Below are positions 1 to 5,749 of a stretch of DNA of 6,898 nt, piece after piece; the stretch's first letter is position 1, and each line of letters starts with the position of its first letter. Origin of the DNA: Candidatus Rokuibacteriota bacterium (lineage in GTDB: Bacteria; Methylomirabilota; Methylomirabilia; Rokubacteriales; CSP1-6); contig JACOVB010000062.1 in NCBI GenBank assembly GCA_016177555.1, positions 1 through 6,898 of the forward strand, read 5' to 3'. The notes under the pieces are model-generated. The model was given only the letters and a program-made list of their open reading frames with translations. It had not been told where the DNA came from and did not search any database. The position numbers and the translations under genes are program-made.

Positions 1-307
1 CATCGACAGCCTCGCCATCGCCGGCGTCGCGCCAGAGGAAATCCAGGAGTTCGCCGTCCGGCGCCTCGGCGGCGCCCCGGCCGAGGCCCTCTTCATCGCG
101 TGCTGCACCTTCCGCGCCTACGATGTGCGGGAAGGGCTCCAGCGCTCGCTCGGCATCCCGGTGGTGACGAGCAACCAGGCGGCCCTGGAGGCCGCGCTCC
201 GGACCCTCGGCCTGGGCGCGCCGCTCGAACCGCGGAGAGGTGAAGCTAGCGTGCGGGTTCGGCCAGCCGCGCCGCCCAGTCGTACGGCAGCGCCACCTCC
301 CGGGTGA
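1..307 (+). CDS. Maleate isomerase / Asp-Glu racemase superfamily protein, C-terminal part (5' end outside window)
   Basis: The frame starting at base 2 is open from the window edge to a TGA at 305-307. It encodes the last part of a protein resembling maleate cis-trans isomerases and arylmalonate decarboxylases, cytosolic cofactor-free enzymes that use two cysteines. The visible signature is FIACCTFRAYDV, which fits the second catalytic Cys motif of the family (usually CTNLR). It is followed by GIPVVTSNQAALEAALRTLG, matching the family's closing PV.(S/T)SNQA helix. The last 25 or so residues, after LGLGAPLE, are rich in Arg, Pro and Ala, do not look like the usual family ending and overlap the 3' end of the convergent gene by 62 bases. 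The natural stop may therefore have been lost. The precise substrate cannot be told without the N-terminal half; a racemase or decarboxylase role is equally possible. Confidence 0.75.
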   Translation, partial: IDSLAIAGVAPEEIQEFAVRRLGGAPAEALFIACCTFRAYDVREGLQRSLGIPVVTSNQAALEAALRTLGLGAPLEPRRGEASVRVRPAAPPSRTAAPPPG

Positions 308-1457
308 TGCGACAGGGCGGGTGGCCCCAGGACGGGAAGTAGGCGTTCTGCGGGATCTCGAGGTCCGCCCCGGCCACCACGACGGTGATGTCGGCCGGCT
401 CACGCAGCGCCGGGATCGATCCGCCGTCCGCAGCCGCCCGCACCCAGGCGGGCCAGTCGGAGTCGCGGACGGTGGCGTGGAGCCACGAATGGCGCCACGT
501 CTCGGCCGGCAGTCGCCCCCGCTCGTGCAGCTCCCGCCGCACGTCGTCCTTGCTCCACCCCTCGCGGGCCAGCCGTTGGGCCACGAAGGGCGCCAGCACG
601 ACGGCGACCTTCCCGTTGTGGAGCATGGTGAAAAGCGAGGCGGCCGAGCCCATCACGCTCGCGAGCTCCACCAGCCCGCCGGTGACGTTGATGACGGTCT
701 CGCTTCGCAACACTGTCACCGTGCTCCGTTCCGGCCCGAAGCCCAGCTCGCGGTGGAGTCCCGGCCAGGGACTGTCGTCCCGCTCGGCGAGGCACAGCGT
801 GTAGCGCGCAGGCTGGCCGAGCCCCGCGAGGGACACGGCGCCCGGCCAGCCCCCACCGAGGTTGTTCATGACGAGCCGGACCGCCCGCCCGATAGTCGCG
901 TTGGCCCGCCAGCCGGGCCCGAGGGCACCGGCGCCGGCGTTGATTCCCAGGGCCCGCCCAACGGGCCCGTTGACCAACAGCAAGGGGGCGACGTTCTCAT
1001 CCGTCGTCTGGACGCCGCGCAGGTTGAACGCGGGATCGAGGATCCCCTCCACGGCGGCCAGGACGACGGGAAAGTACTCGGGTCGGCAGCCTGCCATGAC
1101 GGCGTTGGCCGCGACCTTCTCGACGGTGGCGAGCCCGCGGAGCGGCTCGACCTCGCCGAGAGCGGCGTGGCGGGGGTGGTGGCTCCAGCCCAGCATCTCG
1201 TCGATCCGGCCCACCGTGGGGGGAATGATGGGCAGCCCGTCCGTCCAGCCGCGGGCGGCGAAGCGAGCGTTCACCGCGGCGACGGGGTCGGCATCGCGGA
1301 CGACTTCGACGCGGTGCCGCGGGAACTGGCCGACGAGCGGGGTCCGGGTGAGGAGGCCTTGCTCCCGGACGCGCTCGCTCAGCGTGTCATCGATCCACTC
1401 GCCGGAGGCGCGCTGGCCCGTCGGGATCAGCACCCAGAGAGCGTCCACGGCGGCCAT
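246..1457 (-). CDS. Uncharacterised 'DGLP..PPT / VMAGCRPEY' family protein, paralogue A
   Basis: This is a complete 403-residue protein of unknown function; I do not know an experimentally defined activity. The ATG at 1457-1455 was chosen because a GGGGGAGG ribosome binding site lies 9 bases upstream; an open frame continues further 5' but lacks such a site. The first 55 or so residues look like a separate N-terminal segment (WVLIPTG near residue 8). The family core follows: WTDGLPIIPPT (71-81), NAVMAGCRPEYFP (118-130, Cys124), LLLVNGP (149-155), RANATIGRAVRL (174-185), SKDDVR (302-307) and NAYF (361-364). No clear transmembrane segment or signal peptide is seen, so it is probably cytosolic. 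The same motifs in the same order occur in the gene at 5750-6898, so the two are paralogues. The invariant Cys in GCRPEY is a candidate active-site or metal ligand by inference only. From memory, relatives occur near UGSC-type (seleno)proteins; I cannot verify that here. It ends convergently with the maleate-isomerase-like gene, and its 5' side abuts a truncated toxin gene. Confidence 0.85.
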   Translation of the reverse strand: MAAVDALWVLIPTGQRASGEWIDDTLSERVREQGLLTRTPLVGQFPRHRVEVVRDADPVAAVNARFAARGWTDGLPIIPPTVGRIDEMLGWSHHPRHAALGEVEPLRGLATVEKVAANAVMAGCRPEYFPVVLAAVEGILDPAFNLRGVQTTDENVAPLLLVNGPVGRALGINAGAGALGPGWRANATIGRAVRLVMNNLGGGWPGAVSLAGLGQPARYTLCLAERDDSPWPGLHRELGFGPERSTVTVLRSETVINVTGGLVELASVMGSAASLFTMLHNGKVAVVLAPFVAQRLAREGWSKDDVRRELHERGRLPAETWRHSWLHATVRDSDWPAWVRAAADGGSIPALREPADITVVVAGADLEIPQNAYFPSWGHPPCRITREVALPYDWAARLAEPAR

Positions 1458-1466
1458 GCTAGCACG

Positions 1467-1474
1467 CCTCCCCC
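1467..1474 (-). promoter_or_regulatory. Ribosome binding site of paralogue A
   Basis: On the minus strand this reads GGGGGAGG, 9 bases before the ATG at 1457. It decides the start: it favours this ATG over the upstream in-frame start at 1529. The site is immediately next to the point where recognisable VapC homology on the other strand begins. Confidence 0.7.
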
Positions 1475-1477
1475 GAG

Positions 1478-1786
1478 GCCCCGGACTGTCTGGTCCCCTC
1501 GACCTACGTGTTCGACGAGACCGTGACACTCACCCAGGCCCGCCTCGGGCATCGCCGAGCCGTCGCGGTCGGGAGGACCCTCCTCGATCCGGCCATTGTC
1601 GAATGGCTCCGCGTGACGCCCGTGGACGAACGGGCGCCCTGGGCCCTCTTCGAGCGACGCCCCGACAAGTCCTACAGCTTCACCGACTGCACGAGCTTCG
1701 TCCTGATGCGACGCGAGCGCATCGGGCACGCGATCGCCCTCGACGAGCATTTCGCCCAGGAGGGCTTCACCGTCGCCCCCCGCTGA
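1478..1786 (+). pseudogene. 5'-truncated VapC-type PIN-domain toxin remnant
   Basis: Intact PIN toxins of this type are about 130-140 residues, metal-dependent ribonucleases neutralised by a VapB antitoxin. Here recognisable homology starts only around LVPSTYVFDETVTL (about 1490) and runs to a TGA at 1784-1786. An in-frame TAG at 1460-1462 shows that nothing further upstream can be part of the frame. The retained part includes the DET acidic motif, RLGHRRAV, the FTDCTSFVLM motif with its acidic residue, and the terminal ALDEHFAQEGF. The N-terminal strand with the first catalytic Asp (usually DTS) and roughly 40 residues are missing. The only early start is a GTG at 1508 with no ribosome binding site. 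No VapB gene is adjacent. It should be non-functional as a nuclease. It lies divergent to paralogue A and upstream of an intact mazEF-like pair on the same strand. Confidence 0.85.
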
Positions 1787-1836
1787 CCGGCGCGTCCCGA
1801 GAGAGCGGCGTGGGCGGCGAGCTGCCGTCCCACGGC

Positions 1837-1865
1837 TTGCCTGGCAGTATGACCGAAGTTATACT
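1837..1865 (+). promoter_or_regulatory. Sigma70-type promoter of the mazEF-like operon
   Basis: A -35-like TTGCCT (1837-1842) and a -10-like TATACT (1860-1865) are separated by exactly 17 bases, close to the TTGACA/TATAAT consensus and conspicuously AT-rich for this DNA. Transcription would begin near 1872, about 24 bases before the antitoxin ATG. The promoter overlaps a palindrome that is a likely operator. Confidence 0.75.
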
Positions 1866-1867
1866 GC
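1844..1867 (+). promoter_or_regulatory. Palindromic operator for antitoxin/toxin autoregulation
   Basis: There is a perfect 7-base inverted repeat, GCAGTAT (1844-1850) and ATACTGC (1861-1867), with a 10-base spacer. The left arm sits just after the -35 box and the right arm covers the -10 box, so occupancy would block RNA polymerase. Type II antitoxins with ribbon-helix-helix domains usually bind such palindromes and repress their own operon, with the toxin as co-repressor. That the antitoxin encoded at 1896 binds here is inferred from position. Confidence 0.65.
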
Positions 1868-1884
1868 GGCAATACCGGGACCAT

Positions 1885-1890
1885 GAGGTG
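1885..1890 (+). promoter_or_regulatory. Ribosome binding site of the antitoxin gene
   Basis: GAGGTG lies 5 bases before the ATG at 1896. It excludes the ATG at 1883, which is followed by a stop after one codon. Confidence 0.6.
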
Positions 1891-1895
1891 ACGCG

Positions 1896-2153
1896 ATGGC
1901 GAAGCCCGCGAGGAAGGTAGCGGTCAGTATTCCCGCCGCGCTGTATCAGGCGGTCGAACGGGCCCGGAAGGCCAGCGGCAGGAGCCGCAGCAGCGTGATG
2001 CAGGATGCGCTCCGCCACTGGCTCGACTCCCAGGCACAAGCCGCCCTGGTGCGGGAGTACGAAGCGGGCTACCGGCGCAAGCCGGAGGGCCGACGCGAGA
2101 TCAAGGCTGCAGAAGCGGCCGCCGTTCGCCTGCTCTCGATCGAAGACTGGTAG
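1896..2153 (+). CDS. Ribbon-helix-helix antitoxin, MazE-like (type II toxin-antitoxin)
   Basis: This 85-residue protein is the likely antitoxin for the toxin encoded directly after it. Residues about 7-46 (KVAVSIP, then two helices with SGRSRSSVMQDALRHWL) match a CopG/Arc-type ribbon-helix-helix DNA-binding domain: a short N-terminal strand for base contacts and two helices for dimerisation. The charged C-terminal half (EYEAGYRRKPEGRREIKAAE, ending in SIEDW) resembles the toxin-wrapping tail of MazE antitoxins of the ribbon-helix-helix class, distinct from the AbrB-fold MazE of E. coli. The gene has its own ribosome binding site, promoter and palindromic operator. Its TAG stop is followed immediately by the ATG of the toxin, which suggests translational coupling. 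Expected role: neutralise the toxin and repress the operon. The family is clear; the exact subfamily is less certain. Confidence 0.88.
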   Translation: MAKPARKVAVSIPAALYQAVERARKASGRSRSSVMQDALRHWLDSQAQAALVREYEAGYRRKPEGRREIKAAEAAAVRLLSIEDW

Positions 2154-2474
2154 ATGCGGTGCGGCGAGGTCTGGTGGGCTGATTTGCCTGCACCGGCCGG
2201 CCTGCGTCCGGTTGTCCTTCTCTCGCGCAATGAAGCCTACGCCATCCGCGAGCTCGTGACCGTGGCACCGGTCACCACGCGTGTTCGCCGCATTCCCACC
2301 GAAGTCTCGCTCGGACCCGCCGAGGGTCTGCCCAAGGCGTGCGTCGTGAACCTGGACACGATCACGACCATCCCCCGGCGGACACTGACGCGAGCCATCG
2401 GACCACTGTCTCCCGAGAAGCTCGCCGCGGTGGAACGAGCGCTGATGTTCGCACTCGGCCTCGCTCATCCCTAG
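2154..2474 (+). CDS. mazF: MazF/PemK-family endoribonuclease toxin
   Basis: This 106-residue protein has the usual length of MazF/PemK toxins, ribosome-independent mRNA interferases of small beta-barrel fold. Visible family features are the N-terminal GEVWWADLP, then RPVVLLSRN, the central VTVAPVTTRVR block that carries the catalytic Thr/Ser region, and VVNLDTITTIP followed by a closing helix (LSPEKLAAVERALMFALGL). The position usually occupied by Gln in V.(L/C)DQI is Asp-Thr here, a modest deviation. The start ATG abuts the antitoxin stop with no intervening base and no strong ribosome binding site of its own, so expression probably depends on translation of the antitoxin. No truncation is seen, so the pair looks functional. 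It is flanked on both sides by 5'-truncated genes. Cleavage specificity cannot be predicted. Confidence 0.9.
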   Translation: MRCGEVWWADLPAPAGLRPVVLLSRNEAYAIRELVTVAPVTTRVRRIPTEVSLGPAEGLPKACVVNLDTITTIPRRTLTRAIGPLSPEKLAAVERALMFALGLAHP

Positions 2475-2485
2475 CCTTTCAATCC

Positions 2486-3106
2486 CTTCCGGAGCTCGTC
2501 GCGGACAGGGGCGTGGCCGTGCTCGACGCGCCGGTGAGCGGCGGACCCAGGGGCGCCCGGACGCGCAAGCTGGCGCTCTGGGTGGGCGGCGACCGCGAGG
2601 TCTACGATCGGCACAAGCCCATCCTCGACGCCATCGGCGACCGGCCGTACTACGTGGGCCCCATCGGCGCCGGCTCGGTGGCCAAGCTCGTCCACAACTG
2701 CTCCGGCTACGCGATCCAGACGGCGCTGGCCGAGGTCTTCACGCTGGGCGTCAAGGCCGGCGTGGACCCGCTCGTCCTCTGGAAGGCGGTGCGGCAGGGG
2801 GCGGGCGGCCGCCAGCGCACCTTCGACCGCCTCGTGGACCAGTTCCTGCCGGGCACCTTCGACCCCCCGGCGTTCACCCTCACGCTGGCGCACAAGGACG
2901 TGTCCCTGGCGACGGCCCTGGGGCGGGAGCTCGGGGTGCCCATGCGCCTGGCCACCCTCGTGCTCGAGAAGATGACCGAGGCGCTCGACCGCGGCTGGGG
3001 CCACCGCGACTCGCGTGTGGCCATGGTGCTGCAGGAAGAGCGGGCCGGCGTGCACATCGCCGTCCCGCCCGAGAAGATCCGCGAGGCGCTCGAGCAGGAC
3101 GCGTAG
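2486..3106 (+). pseudogene. 5'-truncated 3-hydroxyisobutyrate dehydrogenase-like / beta-hydroxyacid dehydrogenase remnant
   Basis: Intact family members are about 290-300 residues: an N-terminal NAD(P)-binding Rossmann domain, then an all-helical C-terminal domain. Homology here begins around LPELVADRGVAVLDAPVSGG and runs to a TAG at 3104-3106, leaving about 205 residues. The retained part includes the substrate-loop motif DAPVSGG, the catalytic-lysine motif GAGSVAKLVHN, KAGVDPLVLW and the late LAHKDVSLATALGRELGVP helix typical of the family. The whole GxGxxG nucleotide-binding half (roughly 110-120 residues) is missing. The bases just upstream belong to the MazF gene in another frame. The frame is open further 5' but without family sequence; GTG codons at 2513 and 2519 are the only plausible internal starts. 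It should not be able to bind NAD and is very probably a remnant. Its 3' end converges on the ankyrin gene 19 bases away. Confidence 0.88.
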
Positions 3107-3125
3107 CCGGCCGCCTGAGCACACG

Positions 3126-4007
3126 TCATTCCGTGGCACCCCTCGATTCGAGGAGGTCCGACACGGCAGTGAATCCCCCTCTCCTTGCCCACCCGAGCGC
3201 CGTTCTTCCCTCTCGATCTCTGATCGAGGTATCTGCGCCCTTGTCGAGGAGGAGCCGGACCACCTCGACATGCCCGTTCATTGCGGCTGCGGCCAGGGCC
3301 GGTCGGCTGGTGTCGTCGCCCGGGACCACGTTGACGTCAGCCCCGCGGTCCAGCAGGGCCTTCACGATCTGAGCGTCCCCATACAGCGCAGCGAACATGA
3401 GCGCGGTTCGGCCGAACCTGTTTCGCTAGTTCACACCGGCGCCAGCGGCCAGCAAGACGGCGACCGTTTCGGCGTGCCGCTCCGCGGCTGCGATCATCAA
3501 CGGGGTCCAACCAGGGGAAGCGCTTTCCGGAGCCCCTTGCACGTCCGGGTTTGCCCCCTTGAAGAGCAACACCCTCACAATCCAGGCGCGTCCTCTCTGT
3601 GCGGCTGCATATAGCGCCGTCTCACCTTTGGCCTTCTCATAATCCCAAGGCGAGGCCCGATTCACATCCGCACCCTGGGCAATCCAATGGCTCACCCCGC
3701 TCTCATCGCCTTTCTTCGCGGCCTCGATCAAGGAGATTGCCAGTGCGTCTCCCTTGCCGGGGCCCTCGATCTTGCGCCACCCGTGTTTCCCGAGAAGGCA
3801 CCAATCTACATATCGCAGATAGTCGGCGAAGGTCCCGGAAGGGATATGGCCTCGATCCATGGCCCAGCGAGCCGCCTTGTTACAGTCCTCCAGGTCCGGC
3901 TGTAGGTCTGCAGACGTCTTGAGCGAGTGAGAGTAGTTGCCCCCCATGGCGCAGCCAACGAGGAGGGGCAAGCACACCAGACCGACACCACACCGATGCG
4001 CTCTCAT
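3126..4007 (-). pseudogene. Ankyrin-repeat lipoprotein interrupted by an in-frame TAG
   Basis: The ATG at 4007-4005 has a GGGAGGA site 9 bases upstream. Residues 1-19 form a lipoprotein signal (LLVGC lipobox, Cys19; Ala at +2 suggests the outer membrane). After a non-repeat stretch with several Cys and Trp (residues 20-88), ankyrin repeats begin at about residue 91: three repeats up to GAGVN (193). Then comes TAG (3428-3426), and in the same frame RNRFGRTALM starts a fourth repeat and two more follow to a TGA at 3126-3128 (99 residues). The reading frame across the TAG is exactly what one continuous ankyrin protein of about 293 residues would need. So a single nonsense change (for example from CAG, AAG or GAG), a sequencing error or readthrough explains it. 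The 193-residue N-terminal product may still be made. Role: envelope protein-protein interaction, partner unknown. It lies downstream of the Sel1 gene on the same strand. Confidence 0.88.
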
Positions 4008-4016
4008 GGCCTCGGA

Positions 4017-4023
4017 TCCTCCC
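4017..4023 (-). promoter_or_regulatory. Ribosome binding site of the ankyrin lipoprotein gene
   Basis: On the minus strand this reads GGGAGGA, 9 bases before the ATG at 4007. It supports the start that gives the lipoprotein signal. Confidence 0.55.
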
Positions 4024-4292
4024 GCCGGCCGGCGCTAAGCGTCCGGGGGCGCGAGCCTGCCGAGACCCTGGTCCCCCGGGACCGCGCGGTTGGCCTCACA
4101 CGTGCCCTGCCCCTCCTGTCCTCCTGAAACCTGAGCCTCCACAGCACAGCTCCGCATTTTCTCCGCGCTGTGAGGTACTGGGCGCCGGGCCAGCAGCCGT
4201 CCTACGCGCGCGCGGACTATGGCGAGGAGGAGCGCTGGCCACGGCAAGACCCTTCGCGCGATGGATCCCGCGGTCGTTGGCCAGATGAAGCG

Positions 4293-5028
4293 TCATTGGG
4301 GTGGCGTCTCCCGCCTCGGCTTCCACTCGCGCGCGAGACGTTGCGCTTCGGCGATCTGTTCCGACGTCATCTTCTGCGCGAGGCGGTCGCGGTTCCTGAC
4401 CGCCCGATCCCGTTTCTCGCCTGGTTGCTGATGTGCGGCCGCGAGGCTGAACCACATGTGGGCGCGAACGTAGTCCTGCGGCGTACCCCCGACCCTCGGC
4501 GTACAGCGCGCCGAGATTGACCTGCGCTTCGTGGAGGCCCTGCTCCGCGGCACGGCGGTACCACTTCACCGCCTCGGCGTGGTCCCGGGGCACGCCCTCG
4601 CCCTTGGTGTGGCTGACGCCGAGGTTGTACCGGGCGCCGGAGTTGCCCTGTTCGGCCGCACGGCGGTACCACTTCACGGCCTCGGCGTGGTCCCGGGGCA
4701 CACCGAGGCCGACGTCGTACAACTGACCGAGGTTGACCTGGGCCGTGGCGCGGCCCTGTTCGGCGGCGAGGCGCCACCACTTCGCCGCCTCGGCATAGTC
4801 CCTGGGCACGCCCTGGCCCCTGGCGTACATCTCTGCGAGCAGCGATTGTGCCATCTCGTCGCCTCCTTCGGCCAACGGCCGGAACTCGCGCAACGCACGG
4901 GCGTAGTCGCCGGTTGCGTCTGCCGCCAGGCCCTCCTGCATGCCCGCGACGGCGCAAGGAACCACACGACCGATCGTGAGCAACCCGAGCACGGAAGCGA
5001 GGACGAGGCGCATCACCGGCCGGGGCAT
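4293..5028 (-). pseudogene. Secreted Sel1-repeat (TPR-like) protein with a one-base frameshift
   Basis: The ATG at 5028-5026 follows an AGGAGG site 7 bases upstream. Residues 1-29 are a Sec-type signal peptide (MRLVLASVLGLLTIG core, then CAVAG), so the product should reach the periplasm. From about residue 40, GDYARALREFRPLAEGG begins the solenoid, followed by Sel1 repeats of 36 residues, each with a GxGVPRDxAEAxKWxRxAAEQG pattern; repeats 2 and 3 are nearly identical. After residue 181 (YAEGRG) the frame is lost at a run of five C on the plus strand (4486-4490). One base fewer restores GTPQDYVRAHMWFSLAAA and then a charged helix with MTSEQIAEAQRLAREW, the normal ending of such proteins, to a TGA at 4293-4295 (244 residues in all). 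Unrestored, translation continues with about 129 unrelated residues to 4096. Sel1 proteins are adaptors; the partner is unknown. A sequencing or assembly slip in the homopolymer is a real alternative. Confidence 0.88.
4551..4702. repeat. 108-base tandem near-repeat encoding Sel1 units
   Basis: The segment beginning CACGGCGGTACCACTTCAC recurs at 4551 and 4659, exactly 108 bases apart. Apart from one C/G difference it stays identical for about 44 bases, encoding DHAEAVKWYRRAAEQG in both copies. Neighbouring repeats at 4443 and 4767 keep the 36-residue period but are diverged. High identity at DNA level suggests recent duplication or gene conversion between units. Confidence 0.8.
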
Positions 5029-5035
5029 CGTCAAT

Positions 5036-5041
5036 CCTCCT
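5036..5041 (-). promoter_or_regulatory. Ribosome binding site of the Sel1-repeat gene
   Basis: This is a perfect AGGAGG on the minus strand, 7 bases before the ATG at 5028. It decides the start in favour of MPRPVMRLVL over the longer open frame that reaches 5262. Confidence 0.7.
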
Positions 5042-5258
5042 GCCGGATGTATCGCGCCGGGTGGCATCTCAGCGGAAGCCGCGGCGTTCGGTGGCTTTCC
5101 GCCCGGCAACAACCTTTCGTAGCAGGAACCCGCCAGGATCCGCGTGATGGCGCACGAGCACCGGCTGTCTGCCGCCGCCCGACCCCGAGCGAAGGAAGCG
5201 GGCGTCGATTCCTCCTCCGTTGCTGCTCTGCTTCTTGCGCGCACGTTCTGCCGCGGGC

Positions 5259-5743
5259 TCATGCAGCGTCGGCATAGAAGGCGGGGAAATGGAGGTGCCG
5301 GGTGTGATCCTTGAGCCGATCGGCCTCGGGCCGCACGACGCCCCTCACCTCGCGGCGACGGATCCCCCGGGTGTCGGAGTCAAGAGCCGAGGCAGTCCCC
5401 CTCGCGCAGCGGAAACCGAGGAAGGTGCTCCGGTCGTCCGGCGGGTTGCTGTCGCGGAACGCCGAGCGCAGGGAGACCGGGTAGCTGTTCCACGCCCCGC
5501 CACGCACGACGCGACGGTCGCCGGTTTCAGGACCACGCGGGTTACGCTCCGAAGAGCGCCGGTACGGGTGCTTCGCGAACCAGTCGCTCACCCACTCCCA
5601 CACGTTCCCCGCCATGTCGTGGGCCCCGTAGGGGCTGACACCGCCAGGGGAACTCCCTACCGGTGCCGTCGTCCTCACCGCCATGGCGCCGTTGGCCTTC
5701 GCCGCATCCCAGGCTTCACCCCCAATGCCCCACGATGCTGCGC
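5259..5743 (-). pseudogene. 5'-truncated formylglycine-generating-enzyme (SUMF1/FGE-sulfatase) domain remnant
   Basis: The C-terminal half of an FGE-sulfatase domain is clear: WGIGGEAWDAAKANG, TAPVGSSPGGVSPYGAHDMAG, NVWEWVSDWF, RNPRGPE, RVVRGGAWNSYP, LRSAFRDSNPPDD and TFLGFRCARG, in the family's order. It ends at a TGA (5259-5261) after about 50 residues not typical of the family. The N-terminal half of the domain is missing: family sequence starts at about 5743, only a few bases from the stop codon of paralogue B. Upstream the frame runs antisense-free through paralogue B without family resemblance, and no ribosome binding site is seen. The two active-site cysteines that true formylglycine-generating enzymes carry after the RGGSW-type motif are absent here (NSYPVSLRSAFR), so even the intact ancestor was probably a non-sulfatase member (for example a ligand-binding or other oxidase-like SUMF1 protein). 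Confidence 0.85.
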
Positions 5744-5749
5744 GCCGGG

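Noticed and set aside
245..1463. GCTAGC hexamers at both ends of paralogue A (245-250 and 1458-1463), as if cassette boundaries
   Set aside because: The hexamer is its own palindrome, the flanking bases do not match as direct or inverted repeats, and one copy simply contains the TAG stop codon; likely coincidence.
240..1526. Long plus-strand open frame (428 residues) opposite paralogue A
   Set aside because: Its translation is rich in Arg, Pro, Gly and His with no recognisable domain, while the opposite strand encodes a clear protein family; it is a GC-driven shadow frame.
862..1920. Plus-strand open frame of 352 residues across paralogue A, the VapC remnant and the antitoxin promoter
   Set aside because: It crosses three unrelated units in the wrong frame, is low-complexity Arg/Ser/Pro-rich, and has no ribosome binding site.
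2471..3271. Minus-strand open frame opposite the dehydrogenase remnant
   Set aside because: It is antisense to a segment with clear dehydrogenase motifs and its composition is typical of a shadow frame.
3426..3428. Genetic-code change with TAG read as an amino acid
   Set aside because: Both paralogues, the antitoxin, the toxin and the dehydrogenase remnant all end at TAG in sensible places, and the antitoxin TAG abuts the toxin ATG; a single-gene lesion is far simpler.
4070..4083. GC palindrome GGTCCCCCGGGACC between the Sel1 and ankyrin genes as a terminator
   Set aside because: The stem is short with a minimal loop and there is no T tract on either strand; not enough to call a terminator.
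4096..4485. C-terminal extension of the Sel1 frame past the homopolymer
   Set aside because: About 129 residues without any repeat pattern, whereas the neighbouring frame gives a perfect Sel1 ending; treated as missense after the frameshift.
5029..5258. Promoter for the Sel1 gene in the upstream gap
   Set aside because: Only poor matches (for example a GATACA with a weak TTCCGC 18 bases upstream) were found; not convincing in this GC-rich context.
5069..5275. Small minus-strand open frame (68 residues) preceding the Sel1 gene
   Set aside because: No recognisable domain, no convincing ribosome binding site, and it overlaps the end of the FGE remnant.
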